Notes: generated by a model not told the origin, from the sequence alone. A stretch of DNA of 64,000 nucleotides from Hymenoscyphus infarciens (GCA_001414345.1 LLCB01000096.1:62001-126000); one strand, 5' to 3'; positions 1 to 13,164 are shown, numbered from the stretch's first letter. Program-made: numbers and translations.

Positions 1-599
1 AAAGAGGGCTTAAATAAGCTCTTCTTTAATTCTTTTATCTTTCTTATTATAGTACTCTCTAGAGCTTCCTCTTTCTTCTCTATAAAGCTTCTTAGTATTC
101 CGCGAATAGATTCGACATAAGCAGTGTTATTATTTTAAGAAGATTAATCGTCTTAAGACTAATACTTAGATCGTTAACTATCCTCGGATTAATACTTAGA
201 TTATTAATTATCCTAGGATTATTAATCGTTCTAGAATTAATATTTAGACTAATTATTATAAGTAACGTCTTAAAATTTAGTTATATAATTATTCTCTAGA
301 TTATTATTAGACTTAGATACTTAATCGTTACTAGTATTCTTCTAATACTTATATTCTTACTTAATCTTATAAATCTCTATAATTATTAGATATTTCTACT
401 TAGTAAAGTCGAGAGCTAAAAATCAAGAAATCTTATAGTTATTTAGAGAGTTTATAATAACGAAGAACTTAAATTTTTAACTATTTACCTTCTATTACTA
501 TTCTATAATATATTAGTTTTAAGAAAGCTTAATTATATATTCTATTCTATTAGTTATAGAGAGAGAATAAACGTTTTCTAAGACCTTTAGAGAATTATA

Positions 600-1000
600 T
601 ACTATAAAGACATTATCTCTAATTATAAGTATTATATACGAACTTAATACTAGGTGATTTAGAACTATTAAAGTAATATCTATATACTTTATAAGATATT
701 TAACTACTTATTATAGAGATAACTAAATTATATCCTATTATAGCTTATATATTACTACCTCTATATCTACTTCGTTAGTTAGTAATTATAACGACTCTTT
801 AACTTCTCTTATCTATAAGACTTATTATATAGATTTCCTAGTAAGTTCTTTAGATACTATATAATCCTATACTCGATATAGACTACTATAAGTCTTATAA
901 ATAATATTAGCTATATATACTAAGAAGTTATATTCTATTTAGATATATTTATTATAGTAATAGTACTTATAATATTATTAATTATATATCTTATATCTAT
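600..1000 (-). pseudogene. Ty1/copia-like RNase H tail, RIP relic
   Basis: Read on the minus strand, positions 806 down to 674 carry a degraded version of the C-terminal copia RNase H signature. A VKES-L-LLTNEV-like stretch (familiar form VKEALWL..L) lies at about 766-806, followed by K-(H to Y)-IDI at about 674-690 (familiar form TKHIDI). Several codons are stops that would be Trp or Gln before RIP. The rest of the copia pol should lie at higher coordinates on minus, up to about 3,100, but I could not identify reverse transcriptase or integrase motifs there with confidence. No LTRs were recognised for it. Confidence 0.45.
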
Positions 1001-3133
1001 ATTATAAGTAGCTATTTAAGAGTTCCTTATAAAGGTAAAAGTAAGATTAGTGTTTATAATATCTCTAGCTAAAAAGGTTATAGCTCTTAGAATCCTTTAA
1101 AAGTTTATTTAAGTAGTTACGTTTCTTATATTCTAACTCTAAGTATAATTTATATTTAAAGACTAGATTATTTAGATATTCTAATTTCTTATAACTATAC
1201 TCTCTATAATTTAAGTATACCTTTACTATAGAAGTCTATTATTCTACTATATAACCTTAGTCTTAAGTATAGTAATATAGGCTATAAAGCTTACTAACTA
1301 TCTTATAGTCTATTAATAATCTAGTATCCTTTTTACTATAACTATACCTAGTAGAGTCGAAAACATAGTTACTAACAAGGATTACTAAGCTATATATATA
1401 GCGCGTAAGAGTAACTAATAAACGTTCTAGGCTATTAGCTAATAAAGAAAGAGATATAGTATCTAAGAAGTCTAAAATAACGAAAGAGTAAGTATTACTT
1501 TATATAGTTTTAATTATATATAAGACGTAATTAAGATCCTTTAATTAGTTAGTTTTAATTATAAAAGCGTTTACCTTAGTCTTATATTTACTAAGAGCTA
1601 TAAATTTATACTAATCCTCTAGCTTTATAAAATATTATAAGCTAGTAGTAGCCTTTATATAATAGTATACTTTATCTATATATACTTCGTTATAGATACT
1701 ATAGCTATATTCTTTAATATTAGACTATACTCTCTAAATAGTAACTATAAGAAATTAGCTACTATTTCTAAAGACTTTCTAATTTAGCTTCTAAGTAAAT
1801 AAGTTACTAGATAATTATCTATAGTTCTTTATAGTATTAATAAATATACTATTATAGTATTATTAACTTAAAAACTAGATAGTAAGAGAGGTTTAATAGT
1901 AATAAGAATATATTAGGTATATAGTAGGAATTTCACTATAGATAGCTTAACTTAGTATAGTTAAACTAAGAAGTAAAGAGAGAGGATTCTAAGTAGTCTT
2001 ATTATCTTTTAACTAAATAAAAAGCTTACTTTACTTTTTATTACTATTATTAATAAAAATCTCGTATTTATAAATTAATATAAGAGCTAATATAATAGCT
2101 AAGTCTTTTAGACCGCTTTTATTAATTCTAAAAACGTAAATTAGACTAATAGCTTTAACTACCTAAGTCTATAAGACTAAGGCTAGAGTAGTAATAAAGA
2201 TATTAGTCTTATAGTATAATTTATAAGCAATTCTCTTAATTACCGGCTTTATAGTAGCTAGGTTAAGTTTTAGGTTATTCGGATTTAATTTAAGCTCTAT
2301 TATAAAGCAGTCTAGCTAGTAATATTTAAAGTTATCGAGGTAGTTATAGATCTTCTTAATTATATAAAAAGCTAAGATATAAATATATATATATATCTAA
2401 AATCTCTTATTATCTTATTACTTATTATTATCTATATTTATAACTATATTATAAAATAGCTCCTAGAATATATATCTAACTATTATAGTTATATTTCTAC
2501 TTTTATTATCCTTATCTCTATTTCTAGTATCGTTATTATAATTATCTTAAGCTATCTTATTTCATAGCTTAATAATAGATATAAACTTCTTTAGAATATA
2601 GTATATAAGGAATTTTAATTTCTTAATCCTAAGACTACTAATATAAATAACTATCTTATCTAATCTAAATTTCTTAAATAAAGCTACTATCTTCTTAGCT
2701 AATTTATTAGTTCTTATATTAGTAGAATAAGTAAGAAGAGCGTACTTCTTTTTATTTAGATTAGTATATACTATAATAATTATATAGCTTATATAATTAG
2801 TCTTATAAGTAGTAACGCCTTCTTAAATTAGAATAAAAGAGATAGTATTCTTATAAGACTTGAAATTTACTAAGTAGTTAGATAAGAAACTATAAATAAT
2901 ATACTAGATAAATAGGTCTATAAAGAAACGTCTATAATAGTTCTTCTAAAAATTTAAAGGCTTAAAACAAAGAGAATTATTAAAATTAATAAATAGTATA
3001 AGAACGAAGGCTAGCGTATATTATAAAGCAATGTTTTTTACGTTTATTAATCGCTTAAAATTAATATAATAAATTATATTCTTTAAGAGTTAGTTAGTTA
3101 TCTTTAGTATTACTATAATCTTATACTTTATAA

Positions 3134-3559
3134 TAGCACGCTATTCTAAATTATTATATAATAGCACTATTCTGAATTATTAGTATTTATAAAACTACTA
3201 ATACTCCTAAGTACTACTAATACCTCTAAGCCGAGATTATAAATAACCGATACTTATATAAGCGAAGTACTAAAGGTATTAATATCTAATATTTATATAT
3301 AGAAGAGATTAAGGTTTAGATATTATATATTTAGCTTTTTAGCTCTTATTATTTAGTATTAGCTATATTAGATAGAGCTTAGTTATTATTATTATTAGAA
3401 CTTAGTAGCTTCCGACCTCTTATATATAGACGTTTATATTTAGTATAAAAGAGAGATAGGTTATTCTTTTCTTCTATATTAGAGCCTAGTATTTATATAT
3501 ATTATTCTACTAAATATACTTCTATATACCTCTTCTATAGTTATATATATTTTATACTA
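3134..3559 (+). repeat. Left LTR of the gypsy element (copy A)
   Basis: It is nearly identical over its length to 11,116-11,541 in the same orientation and to 7,251-7,685 in the opposite orientation. It starts TAGCACGC and ends with a TA-type terminus; the related inverted copy reads TATCACGC, so an original TG...CA LTR with RIP-altered ends is likely. Confidence 0.8.
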
Positions 3560-5201
3560 TTATATAAAAAGAATAAACTCTTCTTCGCTAGTAATAGCTT
3601 TAATAATATCTCTTTTAAGCTTATTATCGCTTTTTATTTTAAAATCGATTTAGCCTAGATTTAGACTATTATAACGCTATTCTTAAATAGCTAGGTAGTT
3701 CGAGACTACCTAGATAGCTAGTAATACTAGGGTTTAGTATTTATATAGATAGCTAGTAAAAATCGTATTATAGACACGTTAAGAGATTAGAATACACTAA
3801 GTGTTTCTAAGAATCCTAATAACTCTCTTAGTATAGAGACTACTATACTTAATTTAAATAGTTAATATATTATAGTTATTTAAAAGACTTCTAAATCGAC
3901 CTCTTTATCTCTCTCTTAAAATAATATTTAATATATTAGAATTAGAATTAACTCTAGTTCTCTTCTAAGCTCTGCTTCTAAGTATAGAGCTCTCTTTTAA
4001 AGAAGAAAGTTAAGCTTTAATAGAAAGGTCTTTAACTTAGTACTATACCTCTAAGAATAATAAGAAGCCTTAGAATAATAAAGGTAAAAGCGTAGTACTA
4101 AAAAGCTAGAGAGACTATTAAGACTTCTCTAATATAGATAAGATATAAGGTATAATCTAAGCTATAAAGGCTAAGAATTAAGAAAAAGAAGAGAGAATTT
4201 TATAGTAAGATAACTAGATTATCTAATTATTAGACTTAGTATAGTAAATTAGTTAATAACTACTAGGTAATAACTAAAGTCTAAGTTCTATCTAACTAAT
4301 ATAAATACCTTTTTTATACTCTTCTATTACTTTAAACTATTATTAGATATAAAACTCTACTTCTAATATTCCTTTCTTATAATAACCTACTCTATACTTA
4401 TAACCTAAAAGCACTTTAAAAGCTCTTTAATCTATTAAAAGTAAGATTATAAAAAAGATTAAACCTTTAGATAATAGTACTTTATCTATATATAAGTAAT
4501 AGAGAATATTAGTATATAATTAACTCTATATAAATACTAACTATTATTAGACGCTTTTAACTTATAAAGCTCTTATTTAAGAAATAATAATAAAACTTAC
4601 TTAGAACTACTTAAAGCTCTAATATAAGTCTAATATAAGTAAGACGATATTTAAAGATTATAAAGAAATAATTAAACTTCTTAATACTTACTATTTAACT
4701 AGTTATAAAAAGAAGAATACCTAGAACACCTTTTAGTCTCTTTAAATAGAATAGAAGAGTTATATAAAAGAAAGTTTTTTAGAATTTAAAAGTTACTTTT
4801 TAAGTATAGTAATACTTAGAGAGATATTAGAATAAAATAGATTCTACTATATATAAGAGAAGATTATATCTTAGCTTAGAAACCTATCTATTAAGAAGAA
4901 GAGAGACTAGAATACTAATTTTAATAAGATAGTAAGAGACCTTTTATTTATAAATAAGGAATAATACTAAAATACTAAGTTATATATAACTAGTATAATA
5001 AGTATAGAAAAACTAGTAGTAATAAGCTCTTTATACTAAAAGCTAAATATAAACTAATTCTTATCTAGTTTAGCTATAAAACTCTTACTACCTTTATATA
5101 GACTCTATTCTATCTCTTAAAAGACTTCTTAAACTCCTAGGCTCTCTTTTACTAGTAAAAGATTAAAGACTTTATTTATAGACTAATTCCTTACTAGTAT
5201 A

Positions 5202-5246
5202 AAATATTATAATTATAAGAAATCTAAGTATATTAAGCCTAACTAC
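5202..5246 (+). pseudogene. gag CCHC zinc-knuckle relic with all four ligands mutated
   Basis: The 15 codons 5,202-5,246 read K-Y-Y-N-Y-K-K-S-K-Y-I-K-P-N-Y. The spacing of the four relevant Tyr residues is exactly that of the retroviral-type knuckle C-x2-C-x4-H-x4-C. Cys to Tyr (TGY to TAY) and His to Tyr (CAY to TAY) are both changes RIP would make, so this is read as the nucleocapsid knuckle of gag with every zinc ligand destroyed. Confidence 0.7.
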
Positions 5247-6289
5247 TCTAATCTACCTAATATTAATAAAATAGATAATTAACTTAAAGAAGAATAAGAA
5301 ACTAAAGAGTACTTTAACTTTAATCTAAGTTAAGAGAAAAATAAAAAGACCTAGGTAAAAATACCTTCTTAGGCCTATAGAAATATAATCTAACTAGACT
5401 TAATCTTTCTAAGCTTATAAGAGAAAAACAGTTCCTTATAAATACTACTCTTAGTATATAAAGATATAGTATTAAAATATAAGCTTTAGTAGATATAAAA
5501 GTAAATAGATACCTATTTCTAAATCAACCTCTAGCTTTATAATTATCTAAAGTAATAGGTTTATAGATCTAGAAACTACTATATTTAGTATCTATTTATA
5601 GATATAATAATAGTACTAAAAGTTAGATAACTTAGTTTATATAACTATATCTAAACGTTATATCTATAACTACTTCTTTATTATCCTAGACCTTAGATAA
5701 TAAGACTTAATTATTAGTAATAAGTAGTTAAACTATTTTAAAGTCCTTCTTAACCTTTTAAAGAACTAGATTACTTAGCTAGCTAACTACTCTCTAACTT
5801 TCTACTTTAGTAAAGAGATTTTACTTTTACTTTCTAGCTAAAACTAGAAACCTATTTTAAATTACTAGTTAGATATAAATTAAAAAGAATATATAATCTA
5901 TTAATAAGAAAGACATAAATAGAGTAGACTTATAAATATAACTAAGTTATTACTTCTATTTATAATAATACCTCTTAAAATTTTAAACTCTAACTCTAGT
6001 CTAAAGCCTCTATAAACTACTAGTATAGCCTTAAAAGGCTAGACTTTATACTCTTTTATTAGTAAAATAAGTATAAATACTATATATTTTAATATAAAAT
6101 AACCTAACTTAGAATTCTATATAACTAGTATCTATAAGCTAGATTAGATTATTAACGAAAGATTAGCTTCTTTTTAGAACGACGATAATATAAGAGCTCT
6201 AATATAAGCTTAACTTCTAAAATATTACTCTTTTTATAAAGACGTATTCTTAAAAGAAGCTTCTAATAAGCTCTCTTCTTATTATAAAT

Positions 6290-7080
6290 ATAACTATAAG
6301 ATTACTTTAAATAAACTACTTCTTAACTTCTTTTCGTCTCTATATTAATAGTTAACTATAAAGCTTAAAGCTATAAAAGAGTATTTTATAGAGAACCTAG
6401 ATAAGAGGTTTATTATTAATAGTAATAGCTCTTTCGTCTCTCTAGTACTCTTTATTAAAAAGGCTAATAATAATAAGTTATAGTTCTATATTAATTATAG
6501 AAAGCTAAATACTCTAACCTAAAATAATCTCTACCTAATCTCTTATATTAATAAGCTCTTTTCTAAAATAAGAATAGTTAAAATCTTTACTAAATTAGAT
6601 ATAAGATAAGCTTTCTATTATATTTAAATAGACTCTAACTTAGAAAAGATAACTATGTTTAAAACTAGGTATAGTATATATAAATATAAAGTCCTCTCTT
6701 TTAAACTCTATAATAGCTCTACTACCTATTAACGTTATATAAACAACGTCTTAATCGACTATCTAGATAACTTCTATATTACTTACTTAGAGAATATTTT
6801 AATTTATTTAAATACTATTAAAGAATATAAAGAATAGGTTAATAAGGTTCTAAATCAGTTCTAAGAAGTAAGACTTTAGATAGATATTAAGAAAAGCGAA
6901 TTTAGTATTACTAGAGTTAAATACTTAGAATTTATCTTAACTATAAAAAGAGTTAAAGTTAATCTTAAAAAGGTAGAGCCTTTATAAAACTAGGTTCGAC
7001 CTAATACTATAATAGGTATAAAGTCTTACTTAGAGTTTAAAGATTCTATAGATAATTTATTAAAAGTTATACTAAAATCG
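6290..7080 (+). pseudogene. gypsy reverse transcriptase relic
   Basis: The plus-strand frame still shows familiar gypsy RT blocks in the right order. They are an LxLFIKKAN segment (LFVKKKDG-like) near 6,450, a FYINYRKLN segment (FCVDYRxLN-like) near 6,485, FTKLDIR near 6,590, a K-TMFKTRY segment near 6,650, and a YLEFIL segment (YLGFxx-like) near 6,930. Several TAG/TAA codons sit where Trp or Gln is expected. No active enzyme could be made. Confidence 0.8.
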
Positions 7081-7250
7081 CTAAACCTTTAACTATAATA
7101 ATACGTCTTATAGAGCTATTTCTATAGATATCTAAATATAAAAAAGCTTTTAAAGTACTAAGAACTAAGCTACTTATAATTTAAACTTTATACTACTTCG
7201 ACCTTAATTATAATATAAAGCTAGAAATAGACTTCTTAGAAGAAGTAAAA

Positions 7251-7685
7251 TAGTACGAAATATATATAACTATAGAAGAGGTATATAGGAGTACGTTTAG
7301 TAGAATAACGTATATAGATACTAGGTACTAATACGGAAGAAAACAATAACTATCTCTCTTCTATACTAAATATAAACGTCTATATATAAGAGGTTAGAAG
7401 CTACTAAGTTCTAATAATAATAATAACTAAGCTCTATCTAATATAGCTAATACTAAATAATAAGAGCTGAAAAGCTAAATATATAACCTCTAAACCTTAA
7501 TCCCTTCTATATATAAATGTTAGATATTAATACCTTTAATACTTCGCTTATATAAGTATCGGTTATTCGTAATCTCAGCCTAGAGGTATTAGAGATATTA
7601 GTAGTACTTAGAGATATCGGCAGTTTTACGAATGCTAATAATTTAGAATAGTGCTATTATATAATAATCTAGGATAGCGTGATAT
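7251..7685 (-). repeat. Inverted LTR copy (copy B) inserted in gypsy pol
   Basis: The reverse complement of this segment matches the LTRs at 3,134 and 11,116 along its whole length. It splits pol between the end of the RT region and RNase H, since the protein similarity continues on both sides. The short direct repeat AGAAGTAA is found just outside both ends (7,241-7,248 and 7,690-7,697), which may be an enlarged or chance target duplication. It is either a solo LTR left by recombination or an LTR-derived non-autonomous insertion. Confidence 0.75.
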
Positions 7686-7689
7686 TATA

Positions 7690-9640
7690 AGAAGTAATAG
7701 TAGATATATTCTTATAATAGTATAATAGCTTTTAGTACTCTATTAGGTTCTACTTATACGTCTTAATTAGCTATAAATTAAACTAGAAGATTTATAATAA
7801 AGAGCTATCTACTATTATAGAAGCTTTTAAGAAATAGTATCTTAAACTTATATTATATTAAAAGTATATTAATATCTATTTAGACTATAGATTATTAAAA
7901 TACTTTATAATAACTAAGCTACTTATAGCTAAGTAAGTCTAATAGATAGAGTTTTTATTAGACTTTAACTTTTAGATCTAATTTATATCTAAGAAGAGTA
8001 ATTAAAAAGTAGATATATTAACTTAATATAAATAAGACCTAAAAACTTATAATTAAGCTAAATTAGATAGCTACTTATATACTCTTTAAGACTTAATTAT
8101 TTAAACCTCTAAATTAATACTAAACTTACTTAGACCTTTTTATAAGAATAGTCTATATCTCTTAATATAATTTAGTTAAATATTATTCTAAGAATAAGTT
8201 TTAATATAATTTAGAAGTTAAAAGAAGATAATCTATACTCTTTTTAAAAAGAACGTTATAATCTTTTAAATAAATACTACCTCTTATTAGATAATTTACT
8301 ACTCTTTAAGAATTAACTTTATATTTAAAAGAATACTAAACTTTATATAGAACTAATATAAGAAGTCTATAACTAAGTATCTAGTACTTATCTAAGTATA
8401 AAAAAGATATACTAGTTATTAGTATAGTACTACTACTAGATTAGAATACTTTTAGATTATAAGAGATATATAGGGAATTATTAAGCTTATAAATACTTCT
8501 ATTCTTAATAAACTAAGTAATAAAGCTTTCTTTACTCTCTATCTATATCTAACTATTTTATATAATATTTATATATAGACTTTAAATTATTCTTAAAAGA
8601 TAAATATAGATTTAATACTATATTAGTATTTATTAACTAACTTAGAAAGGATTTAGTATTAATACTCTACTACTTAACTATAGACGTTAAAGAACTAGCT
8701 AAACTCTTTATTTAATAGATTTACTATTTTAACTACTACTCTAAATTAATTATATCTAATTAAGAACCTTAATTTATATTATTATTTTAGACTAAATTTT
8801 ATTAAATAATTAGTATTAAGCTTAAGCTTAGTACTACCTACTATAAATAGATAGATAGATAGATAGATAGAGATAATAAACTAATATATTAATTAGAGAC
8901 TAAGGCCTTTTATAATCTACTATTAAGATAACTAGAGTAAATTAATCCTTCTAATATATAAAGTATAAATAATACTTTTATACTTATCTATTAGAATAAC
9001 CTCTTATTAGCTTAAGTTTAAACTTAACCTAAAGACTTTATAGAACTAGAATACGCTAAAGACTTCTATTTCCTAAGAATAACTTAACTATAATAAAGTA
9101 GTAAAAGTAGTCTAATATATATACTCTACTTAGAGAATAGCTAAAGATAATATAGATAAGGCTTAGAAAAAGATAGAGAATAGTATAAATTAGTACTAAA
9201 GAGCTATTAACTAGGATATTAGAGACAAAGTCTACTTATTTACTAAGAATCTTAAGATAAATCGTCTTAGCTAAAAGCTTACTAAATAGTAGATAGGATC
9301 TTTTAAAATACTAAAACATATAAGATACTCTTATAAGCTAAAACTTCTTAAAAGGTTATTAATTTATAATATTTTCGCTTCTAATATACTTTTAAAGAAT
9401 CTAAACACCTCTCTACTAAGATAAGAGGCTCTAAAGCCTCTACTAGATATTATTAAAGATATATAAGAATAGAAGATATAAGAAATACTTAGTAGTAGAC
9501 TTTTTAAAAGATAACTATAATACTAAGTAAAATAGATTAGATATAATTTAGATCTTACTTAGTATTCTATAAATAATTTTTAGGGTTTACTATATTATCT
9601 AAAAGACTTATATACTAAATATCTAGAAGAGCTAAGACTA
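7690..9640 (+). pseudogene. gypsy RNase H, integrase and chromodomain relics
   Basis: RNase H is recognisable at 7,780-8,030 from an IYNKELSTIIEAFKK-like stretch followed by IYLDYRLLKYF (TDHRNLEYF-like) and a KVDILT end (KADALSR-like). Integrase follows at about 8,390-8,900, ending in a degraded STAYHPQTDGQTER-type motif at about 8,830-8,875 that now looks like a GATA microsatellite. A DKVYL-TKNLK-like segment lies near 9,225. A chromodomain near 9,490-9,640 keeps a YxVKxIxYxxDxT pattern. All are interrupted by RIP-type stops. Confidence 0.75.
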
Positions 9641-10674
9641 CTCTAATATCTCTTTAAATAGATTAATATATAATAATTAGATAAGAATTAAGTAAAAGAG
9701 TTAATTTATAAAACTTTATTAATACCTTCTAATTCTAGTTACTCTTAATAAAGAACTTATAATAAAAATCTAAAGATAAAATACTAACTAGTAAGAATAT
9801 TTAAAGTTAATAAAGTAAAGAACTAAGACTAAGTTACTACTAAAACAGAGCCTATACTATCTCTTCTTCTTCTAACTTATTATCCTTCTCTCTACTCTTC
9901 TAAGCGTAAGAAGCCTAAATCAGCTCTTTCTCTACCTCCTTCTTATAAGAGTACTTCTTACCTCGACAACCTCTTATAATAGGCTTAAAGAGAGACGTTT
10001 ATAAACTCTTTAGATAGGCTTTAAAGAGGACTTAAACCTAGGTTTAAATAGAGGTCTTACTCTCTATAGCTTTATATAAGGACTATTAAATATTAGTAAC
10101 TAAAACCCCTCTAATAAGTAAGAGGAGTACTTATAGTAATCTTAGTATAAAGCGTCTAAGTCTCTTTTAAGAGAGCGAACTATACCTCTAAACTATTCTT
10201 TAGTACCTCTATACTAGTAATAACTAATACCTTATCTAAGGCCTTAGTAGCTCTCTTAATCACCTTCTTCTTCTTCTTAAGCTTAAGCTTATTAAACTCC
10301 TTCTCTATAAACTATAGTAACTACCTAAGTTAGAATAGATTTAGTATATATTCGAGATTAAACTTACTAGGATATATATAGTATTCTATTTAATATAGTA
10401 CTTATACTTCTTTAACTTAGGCTTCTTAAAAGCATATATATAATCTCTATTCTAAGATTTTACTTAAAGATACTAAACGTAGTAGACTTAGTAAGTAGCT
10501 AGAAGCGTACTAGGAGGATATAGGAGAGGCATTTTACTATATTAGATTAGCTCTAAATTAGGTCTAATCAAGAGAGGAAAGACTTACTTTTATATATATA
10601 TATATAATATATATATATATTTTAGGAGATAAGTTAGTATATAAGAATATATCAGTAAAGAGATTATACTCGTA

Positions 10675-10740
10675 CTAGAAAGACACTCACTATAAAGTCA
10701 CATACAAGGCACGGTCGAATGAAGAAATCGTTGTCTACTA
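10675..10740. other. Short island without RIP bias inside the AT block
   Basis: Between the gypsy chromodomain region and its right LTR, about 60 bp carry many CA and TG dinucleotides (for example CACTCAC, GTCACATACAAGGCACGG), whereas several hundred bases on both sides have almost none. No gene or known element is recognised in it. Confidence 0.6.
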
Positions 10741-11115
10741 ATATACTACTTATAATAATAGCTATTACTTTATAATTATTATTTATTACTTAATAATTAC
10801 TATTATAATATATAATAATAGTAAGAATATAATAACTCTATAGTAGTATACCGCTCTCTATCTAATAGCTAATAATTAGCCTCTCTTCTATTTATATCTA
10901 TTACTATATAATATATAGTAGTAAATAAAGAGTAATTAGCTCTTAAATAATAATACTACTAGCTACTAACTCTATTCTAACTACTAGATACTATAATAGT
11001 AGATAAGTTATATTCTTTATAATAAATAGATAAATAATACTCTAGTTAACTTAATACTATACTAATTAATAACCGAAGACTTAGAATAAGTCTTTTTTAA
11101 GAAGAGAGAATATAA

Positions 11116-11541
11116 TAGTATACTATTTTAAATTATTATATAATAGTACTATTCTAAATTATTAGTATTTATAAAACTACTAATATCTCTAAGTACTACT
11201 AATACCTCTAGGCTAAGATTATAAATAACTAATACTTATATAAGCAAAGTACTAAAGGTATTAATATCTAATATTTATATATAGAAGAGATTAAGGTTTA
11301 GATATTATATAATTAGCTTTTCAGCTCTTATTATTTAGTATTAGCTATATTAGACAAGGCTCGGTTATTATTATTATTAGAACTTAGTAGCTTCTAACCT
11401 CTTATATATAGACGTTTATATTTAGTATAGAAGAGAGATAGTTTATCCTTTTCTTCTATATTAGAGCTTAGTATTTATATATATTATTCTACTAAATATA
11501 CTCTTATATACCTCTTCTATAGTTATATATATTTCGTATTA
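11116..11541 (+). repeat. Right LTR of the gypsy element (copy C)
   Basis: This is a direct repeat of 3,134-3,559 with scattered C/T and G/A differences, preceded by a purine-rich tract. It closes the element. The following sequence (TTATATACTT) shows no convincing match to the 5 bp before the left LTR beyond A/T similarity. Confidence 0.8.
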
Positions 11542-13050
11542 TTATATACTTAATCTAGTTTTTATACTCTAAGATATTAAAGGCTTCTAATTATAATTCG
11601 TTAGTAGAAATATTAATATTAATAGATACTTTAGTACTAGATAGTTCTCTCTATTACCTATTCTTTCTTATAGTAAGAAGAAGAGAGATTATACTTATTA
11701 GTACTCTAGGAAATTTGATAACTATTCTAGTAAGAGTATATAGAATATTTTCTAATTTATATTAAAGAATAATATATGTCTTAGAAGTCTTAGGTTTAAT
11801 AATAATTTCGCCGCTTTCTAAGCTATCTTCGTCTCTATTATTAAGTAATTCGTCTTTAATATTTATATTCTTATCTAACTATTCTTATAGATTATATAAC
11901 TTCTGTTTATTTAGTCTCTAGTATTTAATATAATCGTTTACTCTAAAGTCTAGAAATTATATAGTAAGATATTCGCCTTTATTAAGATTATAGTAGAAAT
12001 AGTTTCTTAGGTCTAGAAAGGTAATAAAAGCCTTAGGCTTAGTAAAATTCTAAGTATTAAGCTTCTTATATAATCTCTTAAATCTAAATATAGATATATT
12101 AAGTTAATCTTATACCTAGTCTTAGAAGTAATCTTTATTTAATTAGAATTTATTAAAAAAGGTATATATAAGTAAAATATATATATATATCTAGTCTTAG
12201 AATACGCTAATATAGTATAATAGCTTATCTTCTACTTAAAAAGTAGGTTATTATATAACTAGGAATAGATTACCTATATTAAGATTACTAGCTCTAGGTA
12301 AGTCTTTAATCTATTTTAGTAATAGATCTAACTACTTATTATTAGTAATCTTTTATATAATCTCTTATACTTTCTTATATATAGAGATAATAACTTATAT
12401 AAAAGTAATACTCTTATTATTAGCCTTTATATAGAATAGGATATTTACTAATTAAAGTATCTTAGTCTTATAGCTAGCTTAGAATATAATAGATATTTCT
12501 CTACTACTACTAGTTTTAAGAAAGAAGGCTTTAACCTTTATATATATAATAAGCTTCTTCTCTAGGTTAAAATTCTTTACTCTAAAGACTTTAATAGATA
12601 GATTATCTTTAGTAGTATCTTCTACTTAAAGGTTTTTAATAGTAGTAGTCTTAATAGTAGTATAAATTATATACTAAGGCTTACTACTAGAGTTAACCTT
12701 ATCTTTATTATCTAGCTTATTAATATATTAGTTACTACTTATCTTAAGATATATAGTAAATTATATATTTTCTTCTATATAGTAGATCTTTACTTAATAA
12801 ATAGAGGTATATAGACTATTAATATTAGTAAGGTTATAGTTCTAAGATAAGCTATATAATACGCTATTTACTAAGTATACTATAATTAAGACTATATAAT
12901 ACTTAAGAAGATCTTAGTATTTCTTAGATTCTTTAAGTAATATAAAATCTAAGTAACTCTATAGTATCTTAATACACTTTCCGTCGTTATCGAACTCTAG
13001 TTATTTCTTAGCTTATAGTTAGTCTTCTCTACCTTATATAAAAGAGTCGC

Positions 13051-13164
13051 TAAGTTAGAGTTAGGCTTCGTCTTCTAAGTCTATATAACCTTAAGTAAAA
13101 GAGTTATTAAGCTAAGACTAGGATTCTTCTTCTAAGTCTACGTAATCTTAAGTAAAAAGGTTAT
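13051..13164. repeat. 57-bp tandem duplication
   Basis: Two adjacent 57-bp units (13,051-13,107 and 13,108-13,164) share a CTTCTAAGTCTA...CTTAAGTAAAA core. The unit length is a multiple of three, which suggests a repeated peptide in a former coding sequence. Confidence 0.65.

Larger units (their letters stand above)
3134..11541 (+). mobile_element. Ty3/gypsy chromovirus LTR retrotransposon, RIP-inactivated
   Basis: Two direct copies of a roughly 426-bp sequence (3,134-3,559 and 11,116-11,541) bound gag-pol relics read on plus. The order is a gag zinc knuckle at 5,202-5,246, reverse transcriptase about 6,290-7,080, RNase H about 7,780-8,030, integrase about 8,390-8,900 and a chromodomain about 9,490-9,640. 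That order (RT, RH, IN, chromodomain) is that of Ty3/gypsy chromoviruses. A purine-rich run at about 11,099-11,112 just before the second LTR is a candidate polypurine tract. All frames are broken by RIP stops. A third LTR copy lies inverted inside pol. A clean target duplication could not be resolved because the flanks are A/T-only. Confidence 0.85.

Noticed and set aside
8846..8874. GATA microsatellite
   Set aside because: It is in frame with the integrase GQTER block, so it is better explained as RIP-altered coding sequence.
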